In this document: one piece after another, positions 36,706 through 47,311 of the stretch | How positions within the stretch are numbered: position 1 is the stretch's first letter | Layout of the letters: every line of letters begins with the position of its first letter | Origin: Dicyema japonicum | Taxonomy: Eukaryota; Dicyemida; Rhombozoa; Dicyemidae | Assembly: GCA_011109175.1 (NCBI GenBank) | Contig: RDEW01000004.1 | Location: 520,030 to 584,029, forward strand | DNA length: 64,000 bases | Direction of reading: 5' to 3' | Notes under the pieces: generated by a model | What the model saw: only the letters and a program-made list of their open reading frames with translations | The model's database searches: none | What the model was told of the DNA's origin: nothing | Position numbers and translations under genes: made by a program

Positions 36706-37489
36706 TTCAATATTTAAATTTAATTTAAAAATAATATTTAATTATTGAATTTAATCATAATATATTTTATTAATATCACTTGGCAGGGGAGAGGAGATGG
36801 TCCTGACTTGCCTCTCGTTTCCCTCTGTTTGGGATCAACTTTTTGGATCTCTGGGAACGTCCCTCATTGGTAGTTACGTTCTTGTTAACCACCGGTTTCC
36901 TTCAATTTAGGGACCGGGGATAAATAGATAAGTGTATATTTGTTTCTGCTATTGACCCCATTAATACCGTAGACTGAGTATTTTTTTTACCAATTTGATG
37001 GCATTGCTGACATCGTCCATACTGGACAACGAACATCCCAAACTCTCACATTTCACTCGGTCGAAGAGAGACTGGACAGTATGCATGGAAACAACCTGAA
37101 CAGAAGTGAAATAAGAGGTTTGATAGCCAAACGAGGAATACATTTTTCCAATATGGAAATCAAACGTCAAAGAAGGGTGTGAATAGGAAATCACCTCCAA
37201 ACAAGAATTGAACAAGTGGAGCTTGAAGAATTGTGCAACTTGCCAGTTAATTGGGATTAAACTAATTGTGCTATTGTGAGCAAATCCTACTGGCATCCAC
37301 GTATCTCAAGTAAGGTCCCATACGAGCCTATATTATACAAAAGAACTCAGAGAGTGATTCTTCCGACGAATGTAAGAGTCTCCCATCTCGCCACTTACTT
37401 TAATGGAGTTGTTTTAGCAATATTCCAATCTCTCCTTGTTGCTCCTGTCTGGCAATATGGAACCCAATTCTGGCTATTTTAATGATCTT
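36706..37489. other. Intergenic; partial repeat
   Basis: 36861-36925 (gtagttacgttcttgttaac...ccggggataaata) resembles 46890-46945 and the 3' end of the SINE-like repeat. The minus ORF 36961-37296 has no recognised family. Confidence 0.35.
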
Positions 37490-38365
37490 TCAGCTGAATG
37501 TCAACTGTATCCGATACAAAGTTCTTGGGATGAGAGTCTTGATTGTCGACCTCATAACATAGTAACTTTATTGGAAACTGAACTAGGAGTTAGCTAGAGG
37601 TTTTATTATATTTCTGCATTTATGGCCTGGACGCTTCTCACTCCCCCATCTCCTCAATTTCCAAGCGTTCTTTCGTGGAAGCCGAGAATCCTGTTTTCCA
37701 CTATCCGTGTTATTGGGACAAGAATCTTATCCTCCTCTATGCCAAAGTCGTCATGTAGTTTCTTGCCCAAAGCTAACTTTATTGCTGATCTTCCTGACTT
37801 TTCTAATAATATTAGTCTCCTTTGTGGACGAGTACCACGCCTCACACCCGTGTAACAATTTGGGAAGAATAATCCTCATAAATATGAAGAACGTCTCAGT
37901 GATGACACCCAGTTTTCGTGTATAAGAAGTGCCTGTAGCGATTATTCCTTCTTTAGTTTAATATCCTCCAGAAATGAGCCTTCATGATCAATCGTAACAC
38001 CCAGATATCGAAGTGAACGCACTCTTGGCAGTCCAAGCGCGTATGACTTCTGATACGGCTGATTCCTAAGGAGTTCGATTTTTACGTGGAGAGCTTCATT
38101 CCTCTTTGGTCATACCATCATGAGTGTATCTGTGGAACGCCTATCATGGAACGCCTATCATGAGTGAAATATCTTCAGATACGAATCCTCCAATACGGAC
38201 TTGAGATGTCCGTCCGGTTAGGTTTGTTAAATCACGGTTCATGTTTTCTATTTCATTTCTTGTCGTACCTTCGTCCATCCTTGAAGGTTCTTCACGCGTA
38301 ATATGTCATATTTGATGAAAACGTCTTCGATGATATCTAGGACTAGGTTCAAGGCGAGTTCTTGT
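37490..38365 (-). mobile_element. Non-LTR retrotransposon family C, decayed
   Basis: Minus-strand broken frames read DVIEDVFIKYDI-like text at 38290-38340, then a TLMMVWPKRNEAL stretch, RVRSLRYLGVTIDHEGSF and ILPKLLHGCEAWY. This order (RT catalytic end, RYLGVTID thumb, LL.G.E.W) is that of the second half of a LINE reverse transcriptase. Stops and frame changes abound. The family is shared with 16880-17050. Confidence 0.6.
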
Positions 38366-38860
38366 CACTACCGATATCCCACATAGTTCTTGATCTCTCC
38401 ACATGGGTGTACAGTTGCGGTGATACAAGGAACTTGAATTCGTCTCCGATTCTATTTAATTTGTTTCTACACGATATGTCAAAAATGAGGAATACCATAC
38501 TTCTATCTTATACAGACGTTCCCATTATTGCATCCAGCGATAGTTCTCTCTTAGTGGCTGCCACGGTGGTCCGTCACACCTTAACCGGGTGTACGACCTG
38601 CCATGTTATGTGTATTGGCATCAAAACCTCAGTTCACTTTTTTACTACAGATAGGAGGTTCAAAGGTGGATCTGAGTTATTCCTTAAGATATCTGCATCC
38701 TATTTGCGAGATACCAATAGATCCTGGTATCACCTTCGACACTCTAGGGACATTTACTAGTCATGCTAAGAAGTCAGGACCATGGGACTTGGAAAGAGGA
38801 TTGTTTTGGAGGTTGTTGCACAAAAGAATCCCCTCTCTACTGTTACCTGCACCAACGTGA
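38366..38860 (+). mobile_element. Another LINE reverse-transcriptase fragment
   Basis: Plus-strand reading SSPILFNLFLHDMSKM, ILLSYTDVPIIASS, then in the next frame PIDPGITFDTLGTF. It follows the SP.LFN.FL.D ... YADD..I.AS ... LG.TFD layout of a Jockey/RTE-type LINE, with YADD degraded to YTDV. It abuts the minus-strand element at 38365, head to head. Confidence 0.6.
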
Positions 38861-38982
38861 TTTATTGACTCGTTCTCAACCGGTCACAGTTATTAATACT
38901 GATAATAAATATTAATTAATTTTTATGATTTTAATGTGGTAAACCTAAATTAAATAATAAAAATAATAATATTAATTTCAAG

Positions 38983-39526
38983 ATGATTATTATTTTCTTG
39001 TCCATTTTTAACGTTTATTCTAAAGGAATTGCATTTGACAAGTGCGGTATAAACCCTAATGTAACATTCAGGTGGGACAGTTGACGTTTCTAGCCTTTCA
39101 GTGACTCCGTGCACAAGAGAACCGTGTGTTATATCTGGGGGATCTCGAATGGGCGTTATAATTGATCTAAATTTCGGTGTGTCATTCCTGTGACCTTATA
39201 GTGAACAATATGAGCAGCCTGCAAGTGGAGGCAAATATTATATCGCCCTTCAAATACCCGATAATGAAAAAGACCGACGCCTGTCATTTTTTTAAAAGGG
39301 GGTTGTCCCCTCTCTCCTGGTAGTCCTAGAAAGTTTAATTTTTCGAAAAATATCCCGAGACTCATTCCACCTGTAAATTATTAGATTTGTCTTATTTTAT
39401 TTTCAGGGTCTTAAATTGGAGATTCAATTCAAATTTTACAACGGTACCTCCATGGTTCGCTGTCTCAAGTTTCCCGTGAAGACTAAGAACTTTTTTAAGA
39501 TGAAAAAGAGCCTGACCTTTGATTAA
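38983..39526 (+). CDS. NPC2: NPC2 sterol-binding protein, copy 1
   Basis: ATG 38983; hydrophobic start MIIIFLSIFNVYS is a signal peptide. Introns 39047-39071 (25), 39177-39201 (25) and 39373-39406 (34 nt). ML-domain landmarks: FDKCGGTVDVSSLSVTPC, REPCVISGGS, LQVEANIISPF, KTDAC, GGCPLSPGSPRKF, IPRLIPPGLKLEIQF and VRCLKFPVKT. The cysteines for the NPC2 disulfides are present (KCG, TPC, PCV, DAC, GCP, RCL). One extra base in the A/T run at 39283-39303 breaks the frame; without it the product is 152 residues, normal for NPC2, with a Lys-rich tail (KMKKS). Lysosomal luminal carrier passing cholesterol or other sterols to NPC1. A close paralogue lies at 43847. Confidence 0.85.
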
Positions 39527-40743
39527 TTATGTTCTCACTAATAATTCAATTTCGGTTTAATTTCTAAAAAATCTGGTTGTTGATTACAAGAATTATAGTG
39601 CCGGTTGTTTCAGAATGGCAACTTGTGAGCTTATTGGCACTGGAACAGTAATTGTTGGCAAAGTGGGGATTAAATGTTAGTAAAGGGATATTTAGGTCGA
39701 GTTGTCCCATTATCATAATCATTATTAATTAGTTTTTGATGTGATAATATAAACGAAAAATTGTATCATGTTGAAATTAGAGAGTCATCATCTTGGACTC
39801 GTGGAATCGGTTACCCGGCCTGCGAGCAATCTAGGAAATAAATGTACTCACTGAAACTAAATTTTGTCTGATTTTGGTTCCGTAATGTTTGTGGGGATAA
39901 ATCACTGGTGGAGAGTTTTCGAATGGGAAAATACATACTTCTTTGTGGAGTTCGAAGGCAGCTGTTTCATTTGAATGAAAACTCATTTTGAGAGAGAAAT
40001 GTTTTTTTTAATTATTTTTGGAACACCATGGAAACAAACTTTCTCATAATAAAATAGTAAAAATCGCGGATTAACAGATGAACTTTTGCAATCAATTGGA
40101 TGGAGTGATTGAATCAGTGACCCAGGCTTTCTGTTCGTATATTGGGTGTTATGTGGGTCAGACTGTTATATTTAATTCATCTTTATAAGTACTTAGATTA
40201 TATGTGTGATTAGCGGACACAGTCAAAAGATGTCCCCGAGTGTTAAAAGATAACAGCGAGTTGACAGCAAATCACCTTTTGAATGGCTGAACCAGTTTGC
40301 TGTTTTTCTACAATGCCAAATTGACCGATTTATGGGAGCGACCTACTTAATATCCGCTGATCTACTACAAGTTAGTCAGGAAGGGTTGCTTAACTAACTA
40401 GCGGAAAGATTAGAATTGAAAACGAATAAGCACGTGGCATGGGAGATGCTGAGTGTACAAAGGGGTATTCTGAACAAATAATAAAAAACCATACAAATGA
40501 AATTTTGATATCTCTGCATAGAGTATAACCAGATGAGGTTTTGAGAATTAACTACACCACTAGTTCTCAACCTTTTTCCCGCCTCCCATTTTGAAAAAAC
40601 AAACTAATTATAAAACCAAACTAATTATCTTTTATTATTATTTAATTAAATAATAATTTTTAATATATTTTTTACTTTCCATACTTTCGTTCGTTTCATA
40701 AAAATTAAAAATCAATAATTAAAAATCCTACCGCCCAAATTTA
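39527..40743. other. Intergenic, no gene recognised
   Basis: AT-rich and interrupted; no recognisable coding remnant. Confidence 0.35.
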
Positions 40744-40960
40744 GTTTATTAACCCCTGATACACCGAGAAAGAAGTTAACGTAAACAACAAATTAAGTGT
40801 ATCCAGTTTCCACTTCTACAGAGTCCGGAATCAACATAAAGGGTAAAACACGTCCATACTTGCAGTTGTGGAAACCCCTCCAGTGGAGTGGGGGAAAGCA
40901 AATGATCCTTTTTCGTGCCGGCCTGGCACTGGGCGCCCAGGTGGATCATTTGACTTAATA
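40744..40960 (-). repeat. SINE-like repeat, copy 2
   Basis: The same orientation and nearly the same text as 747-980, from tttattaacccctgataca to the head (ccaggtggatcattt). The head is shorter: the hairpin region is reduced to ccaggtggatc. A further partial head in the opposite orientation lies at 41046-41135 (agtggcgttatgtgatacatctgcatcgggtgacgcc). Confidence 0.7.
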
Positions 40961-41269
40961 ATGGTCCTGGATACGATTCCATGGTTATTTGGTCAAAAAA
41001 TTCTCTTACTTTCCTCTGTTCGCTATCTTCTCTTGTTCTAAAATAGTGGCGTTATGTGATACATCTGCATCGGGTGACGCCCAGTGCGATGATGTTGTGA
41101 ATAAAAGGTTCATTTGCTCTCCCTTCATTTTATTGGTAGGTTCTCGAAGGATTTGATGTGTTCTTCAACTATGTTGGTTCTGGAGATTGGAAGCTTTCTC
41201 TGCTTTTGTGACCTGGAAAACTAAATCCATTTAAGTTTTTTAGAATGTGAACCAATTTATTAAGGAAAA

Positions 41270-42960
41270 AAGTGAGCAATGGTCATATAGCGGCCGCACT
41301 GACTGCGTGGCTATTCTTCTCAGGATGGCGAGCGAGATTCGCTCAAATAACCAGCAGCGCTCACAGGGGGTCTCCTGATCGTGCAGAAATCCGATTCCCT
41401 AGACGACTAAAGAATTCCAGCGTCGCAGGCACAAGCGAACCAGACGTCTCAACGGCGAGTGGGACAAACAAAAAATCCTTGGGTAGGACCGCGTACTTTT
41501 CTCGTTTCAACCTCTCGGCCTTCTCTGAAGCAGAACAGGCTCCAGAGGTACTCTGGAGTAAGTTGCAAGGGGCAAACGTATCGGTTCAGGAGATGTCCCC
41601 GACAAGAGGCTTTCCGGGTTCAAAGGTAAGATTGCCATCCCATCTGGTCGTTTTCTGTCACGCCTTCAAAGACCGACTGGTTCGAGCATGGAGGGGTGTC
41701 CGGCGGGGTCTAAAGCTCGCCTAACGACTTCGTTAAAGGCCACGTGTCTGGGAAATCTGTCTGCATGCTTCCTGCAGGAGAGAGGGTGTATGACAAAACA
41801 GTCAATCTGGTCTCCGCATCGGCACTGATGGGGCACACAGACTTTTAATCCCATTCGAAGAGATCCCAATACGGACGCATTCATCATCCAGAAAAAACCC
41901 AAAAAGGATGATGGTAGGCTGTATGACTGATTCACAAATTCAAAAATATTCAGACGCCTCCAGGATATTGTCTCTCCTTAGACTATTGAAAGCGTTCTTG
42001 ATGTCTAGTTTGAGCAGGACATGCCTCCGGGAATCTTCTATATGTTGCGTTTAGGAATGTCTTTACTGAATGGACAGCGGCCTCGCATCCCAGGCGAACA
42101 TCGAAGCGGGTTCAAGAATTGTGTGACAAGTGGAATAGAATGTCTGGAGCCAATCTTAGCAGCCAGTCTTCTGAAGACAAACCCGACCGCAACCGGTAAT
42201 AATCAGCCGCCCTTCCTATCGAAGGCTATCAAATTAGCTGAGAACAGGACATGGCGGATAACTTCGCGAAGTACTCCAGACAGGATCCGATTCATAAGTG
42301 AAGTAATTGAATTCGTAAGACCAAGTCCCTGATCTCCACGGATAAAAAGGTTAGATCTTTCAGAAAGCCAGGTCTTATTCCGTCTAGCCCGTCACTGCTA
42401 CTAGAGACAAAATTATGTATTGCAAGGAGAACTTCATCCTTTTGTGCAGTTAGGACTCAGTCCGGATGGAGGAGCGATTGGACGTAAGTTATGGGGTGGC
42501 AGAGGATGCTTGTTCAGTAAAATATTGTAGGCTTTGGGAGTCAGTTTTTGCGGTCCATTTGAGGAAAGCGGGCGTACAGCCTTCGATTAACTTCGGCCGA
42601 GCAGTTCTCTTGAGACGGAGCACTTCGACTTTTTTGTTCGTACCATGTGTCTCCCGCGTACGATTAGAAGCTATGGGGCAACTGGGGATGTGGGTTCCTT
42701 ACATAAAGAACAAATTTTGGTCCTCATGGTGGTAGAGACTCCTTTCCGTGACCATCTCGATCAAGTCCCAGTGTGGAAAGTGCAAAACTGAATAGGCTTA
42801 CCCAATTATATACTGCCTTAGTCCGGAGGGCATCTTTAACCGATTTGGAAAGGGTTTCCGCAGCCACAGGTCGTACGGCCCTGGGGATCCTCACGGGAAT
42901 AGTCCATGAAAAACGTAACTCAGAGATGAGGCATAAGAATGTTTCGAATCATCAGAAAAG
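41270..42960 (-). mobile_element. Non-LTR retrotransposon family A, long decayed copy
   Basis: Minus-strand broken frames in LINE order: EVLLAIHNFVSSSSDGLDGIRP (about 42430-42370), VAVGFVFRRLAAKIGS (about 42200-42150), CRCGDQIDCFVIHPLSCRK (zinc-binding, 41820-41770), HVAFNEVVRRALDPAG, SMLEPVGL, TDTFAPCNLLQSTSG, EKAERLKREKYAVL and FLFVPLAVETSG. This is a LINE whose post-RT region carries an LSCRKSAGRHSRH...LVWDATC.DTFA signature. The base composition is richer in G+C than neighbouring DNA. Plus-strand ORFs here (41272-41724, 42021-42332, 42466-42735) are shadows. Confidence 0.75.
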
Positions 42961-43846
42961 ATCGGGGATATCGTGATCAAGTTTGTTTGGACAGGGCTTT
43001 TGAGTTCTAATCCTGATTAGACAGTCACGCCGCCATTCGTAGTACCCCACTACGGAGCCGTATTGTCTACAGGGACTCACATGCAACTTAAGAACATTCC
43101 TTTGCTCCTCTCAACGATTAGCTAGCATAACTGTTATTAACTCTAAAATGGAGTCCTGCCCATGCAGAACCATAAGTATTATGACTCTCGTGAAGGTGTT
43201 GATTTTATTTACTAACACAAACTGAGGATGGAAAATGGATTTGAGATGTGAACAGATTCACTATGCGGATTTTCTTGTTCAATCTCAGATACTGAAACTC
43301 CCATTCAAATGATAAATCAAAACCTTAAAATCTTATCCACAGTTGCTTAAAGTTCATGAATATCCAATTACAGTTAGTAAAATATAACCAACATTTGTTA
43401 TTAGTAAAGAACAGTCAAAATTGTCACTAAAAATCACTAAAGACAGACGATAATGTCAGTCATTCCACTGCGGGTTCCTTTCCCTGTGTTGAGCAAGCGA
43501 TTTACTGGAATACAGCAAAGTCACCGGCTCAACCTGGAGAACAATTACCAGTAAACTACCATAGGATGATTACACTTCAATAACATTTTAACAGAATTTA
43601 CAAGCTTCATTTTTTCATACATAAAAAAGGCGCCAAAATAAACCGGCACACACTCACGGCAATGGTGTTCCCATATCCGTGGACTCCTTAGCCACAACGA
43701 GAAACGGCTCTTATCCCATGCGACAGACTAATATTATTTTGATGATAGGAAACAGTCATTAATATCGGTATAACTATTAATCAATTTTTATGATTTTTAT
43801 GTGGTAAACCTAAATAAAATAATAAAATAATAATAATAAATTCAAA
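42961..43846. other. Spacer before NPC2 copy 2
   Basis: 43020-43190 resembles 35640-35880 (old element). From about 43745 the sequence aligns with the region upstream of NPC2 copy 1 (tttttatgattttaatgtggtaaacc), so the duplication included about 100 bp of 5' flank. Confidence 0.5.
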
Positions 43847-44398
43847 ATGATTTCTATTTTCTTGTTGTCTTTTTTCAATGTTTACGCCAAAGAAATTCCA
43901 TTTGAAAATTGCGGTATCAACATTAATTTAACATTCAGGCGGGACAGCTAGCGTCTCTAGCCTGTCAGTAACTCCATGCAGCGAAGTTCCGTGTGTTATA
44001 TCAGGGGGATCTCTGATGACCGTGAAAATTGACCTTAATTTCAGTGAGTATTCTTTGTGACCCTATAGAGAACACTTTTAACGGTCTGCAAGTGCAAGCA
44101 AATATTATATCCCCTTTAACTTTCCGATAATAAAAAGACCGACGCCTGCCAGTATTTTAGTGGGGGTTGTCCACTCTCTCCTGGAAGTCCTAAAGAGTTT
44201 ACTTACTCGCATGATATCCCGAAACTCATTCCACCTGTAATTTATCAAATTTGTCTCATTTTATTTTAGGGCCTTAAATTGGAACTTCAATTCGTATTTT
44301 ATGACGGTCCTTCCAAGGTGGGATGTCTCCAGTTTCCCGTGAAGACTGGGAATTCTTTGGGGAGAAGAGCGAAGCTTCTGTTGGAAATTGAGGATTAA
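43847..44398 (+). CDS. NPC2: NPC2 sterol-binding protein, copy 2
   Basis: ATG 43847; signal peptide MISIFLLSFFNVYA. Introns 43914-43938 (25), 44044-44068 (25) and 44237-44269 (33 nt), at the same positions as copy 1. ML-domain landmarks: FENCGGTASVSSLSVTPC, VPCVISGGS, LQVQANIISPL, TDACQYFSGGCPLSPGSP, FTYSHDIPKLIPP and VGCLQFPVKTG. The tail is Arg/Leu-rich (GRRAKLLLEIED), unlike copy 1. Two single bases are missing (C run 44111-44117 and A run 44131-44136); with both restored the product is 156 residues. The two copies differ in sequence throughout, so the duplication is not very recent; whether both are functional depends on whether the breaks are real. Confidence 0.85.
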
Positions 44399-45819
44399 CC
44401 ATATTTCTCACTAATGCTTTAATTTTGGTTTAATTTCTAAAATGTGGTTTTGTTTTTTAATGGAAATGCTATTTATTTTGTGAAAACTCAAAAAACAATT
44501 AATTAATCAATTGACCCCTTTGCCTTCCTCGATGACGAAGATCAACTGGAAGAACCACTGGCTTCACGGACTCGTGGCTACTGGCTGCACCAAACGTCCT
44601 AGTCTATTAAGAAAAGACACTGAGTTATGCTTATTCCTCCATTGGTCTTAACCACAACAGCTCTGGGTTGAACCAGTACAGGAGTCCTTCGTGCTTCTTT
44701 TCCTTGGTCTTCTTCTAATGCCTTTGTTGCACTCAAACGATGTTTAAAGCACAAAGGGAGTTGATACAAGGACGAATATGCGAAAATAGCTTAATTTTCA
44801 AAGAAATTGGGACGTCAGGATGCACTCAAAGCAATGACGTCTAAGTAATTCAGTGGTTTCTCTATCTGACCCCTGCTGCCATTGTGAGAGCCAATGCTAC
44901 GTCAATCATGTCGTCGGGGACCAATTGATTATTCTACTATCGCAAAAAGGCCATTTTTGGTTCTTAGAATTTTGTGGGCAATTTGAAAAATTTGAAAAAA
45001 TAAATTCCAAAATTGGAGAATAGGATTTTTTCTTAGAAATTTTTCAAAATGTGGCCAATTTGCGAGTTTTGATTTTATTAGGCCCGATCTCTTCGAGCTA
45101 GGGAAACCTGTGGCTAACAAGAATGTCACAGCCAAGAGCGGACATTCCCAGATATCCATCTGGTGCTGTTCAGAATTTGGAGGCGGACTCAGACAAGAGA
45201 AGCGGTGACCCTCATTCCGATCTTAAAGAAGGCATGATGGCCAAAGCGGGGAGGACGATGTCTGTTCAAATAGGAACGTAAACCACAACGGAGACGTGCC
45301 AAGTAGACACGTACTTAAGTCAATAAATATTTGTTTCTATTTAAAAATTGATTTATTAATGACAGTTTAAAAAATTATGAAATATAATATTTCGTATAAT
45401 TTAATAATCCCCTTTTGATGTAAAAATCTTGAAATATCATATTTGGATTAATTTAATAGTTTCCCCTTTAAAATATTTCTTTACTCCTAGGAAGAGACCA
45501 ACTGCAAGATTACTATTTTCTTTCCAACACGAACCTGAAGATTTGTCTTTAAGCAACAGTCACTGGCGCCCTAAATAGGTTCTCCTATTCCCCATTAATA
45601 CCCTTTTGAGGAACTTGTGAAGAGAACAGGAGCCCTACGGATACCTTCGAAATTCCCAAAAGTGTCTCGTACATACAAGTGCGTCAGTTCTCGGGGCGAA
45701 CACCGAAAATATGAGATGGCTGCTTAGGGAAGCCTGAATCACCTGACGGCCACGCATGCGAAAAGAAGGTCCATATGGTAGGGAGACGCCAGGCTATCAT
45801 CTGAGGCTGACGATAGCCC
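44399..45819. other. Intergenic, no gene recognised
   Basis: Interrupted in all frames; the 76-codon minus ORF at 44929-45159 has no family features. No RNA gene recognised. Confidence 0.35.
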
Positions 45820-46720
45820 CCTTTTCAAATTGAATTTGCCCAACACCTTTAACTCAGTCAGAAGAGATGTCAACCTTAACGTTTGCTTGAAAACAACGCC
45901 GAAAATATACCCTTTCGCGTCCACTTATCATATTCGAGTTCTCCCTCCTCGTTTTTGAAAACGAAATCGTTTTTTCTGAGACAGGAGTACAGCAAGGTGA
46001 CCCACTCGGTCCTCTTCTTTTTTCATTGGAGATCGATCACATCATGCAAGATGTTTCTACTCCCTTAAATTTATGGTACCTGGAGGATTGCATGCTTAGA
46101 GGAAGCCCTGAAATACGTCATTTCAAAAGTAACCTCGATTTCCGAGAATTGTCGCAACACAAAAAATGTGAAGTGGTTATCATAAAGATGAGTGTGGAAT
46201 CATTTGCCTTCTTCAGAAAACGAATGGAAGTTGGTACGGACTTATGCTCTGGTTAAGGGAGTCGTTAAGCGACAAAAGATGCTCCCGTGCAAGTTTGCCA
46301 ACAGATTGACCTTTATGAACAGGCATGTTGGAGTTTTTATGATCAAAAACTGTCTCCTACTTCCCAAAATGTTTTTTAACTTCCAAAGTTCCTCCTGTTA
46401 TGATGAAGAGATCTCTATCTCTCCTTGAAGAGGAGAATAAGTCACGCATTGAAGTGATTCTAAATATACATTTGAATGACTATGGATGTCTGCAAGCAAC
46501 TCTGCCTGTTGTTTTGGAGGATTGGGAATTACCGTACCCCATTAAGTGCAAGCTCTCGAAGAATTTGGTGGATACGGTCCTTAACTCTTACGGCTCGCTC
46601 ATATACGTCACTCCGCACAACCCCGCAATCAAATCAGCACATGGTAAAATAGAGCCTCTCCTTATTCACAGCTTAGACATGGACTTGGTTCTCCTTTAGT
46701 AATGGTCTGATCTGAGATCA
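45820..46720 (+). mobile_element. Non-LTR retrotransposon, reverse-transcriptase fragment
   Basis: Broken plus-strand frames read TGVQQGDPLGPLLFSLEID, NLWYLEDCMLRGSPE, KNCLLLPKMFFNF and ERILNIHLNDYGCLQATLPV-like text. These match the RT palm (QQGDPLGPLLF), catalytic YLDD (here YLED) and post-RT region of the same broad LINE type as family A. Three or more frame changes; inactive. Confidence 0.75.
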
Positions 46721-47311
46721 ACGTCATTGTACTCACACGAAGACATTTAGTAACGTGAATCACTCAAAAATTATATATTTTCATTCAGAATTCCTAATTA
46801 GCAAGTAGCATTTTCTCTTGTCCTGGTTCGCATTCGAGTTCTATGCCACATCAGATACACCTAACGAAATTCTGTGAGTCCGTTTTTAGTAGTTACTTTC
46901 CTGTTAGTCACCGGTTTTCTTAACTTTAAAGGACCGGGGTAAATAAGTTTCAATTGTTGTTAATTTGTATAATTAACGATAATAATTATTTCAGTCACAA
47001 AATGCCAATAAAAAGTCAAGATACACGGGAGTACCCTTCATGATCGCGAGCCATTGTGTCCCTAATTAATAATTAATAATTACTTTGTTCTCTCCTCAAA
47101 GCTGACTCGTTCAATTTTGGTTAGACAGGATTTGAACCCAGATCCTCCCCTCTAATGCATCTAATGTCTCACGAGTCCATTAAAAGCAATTAATAGAGGC
47201 TACATCAATTTAGATGACTACAGAGTACTAAATCAGTCCTACTAATTAACCATAAGACCACCACTAATAAAATATCCAAAAATAAACAATTTATAATAGA
47301 AAAATATAAAT
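46721..47311. other. Intergenic; partial repeat and B-box-like site
   Basis: 46890-46945 (agtagttactttcctgttag...gaccggggtaaataag) resembles 36861-36925. On the minus strand at 47110-47170 GGGTTCAAATCCTGTCT resembles a tRNA T arm. The stem pairing is weak and I could not complete a cloverleaf, so a decayed tRNA or tRNA-derived SINE is possible. Confidence 0.35.

Noticed and set aside
41272-41724. 150-codon plus-strand ORF
   Set aside because: The minus strand carries family A LINE text (LSCRK, VVRRALDPAG, LEPVGL, KREKYAVL), so the plus ORF is antisense to a dead element.
47100-47175. tRNA gene on the minus strand
   Set aside because: Only a T-arm-like phrase is present; stems do not pair well and no complete cloverleaf could be drawn.
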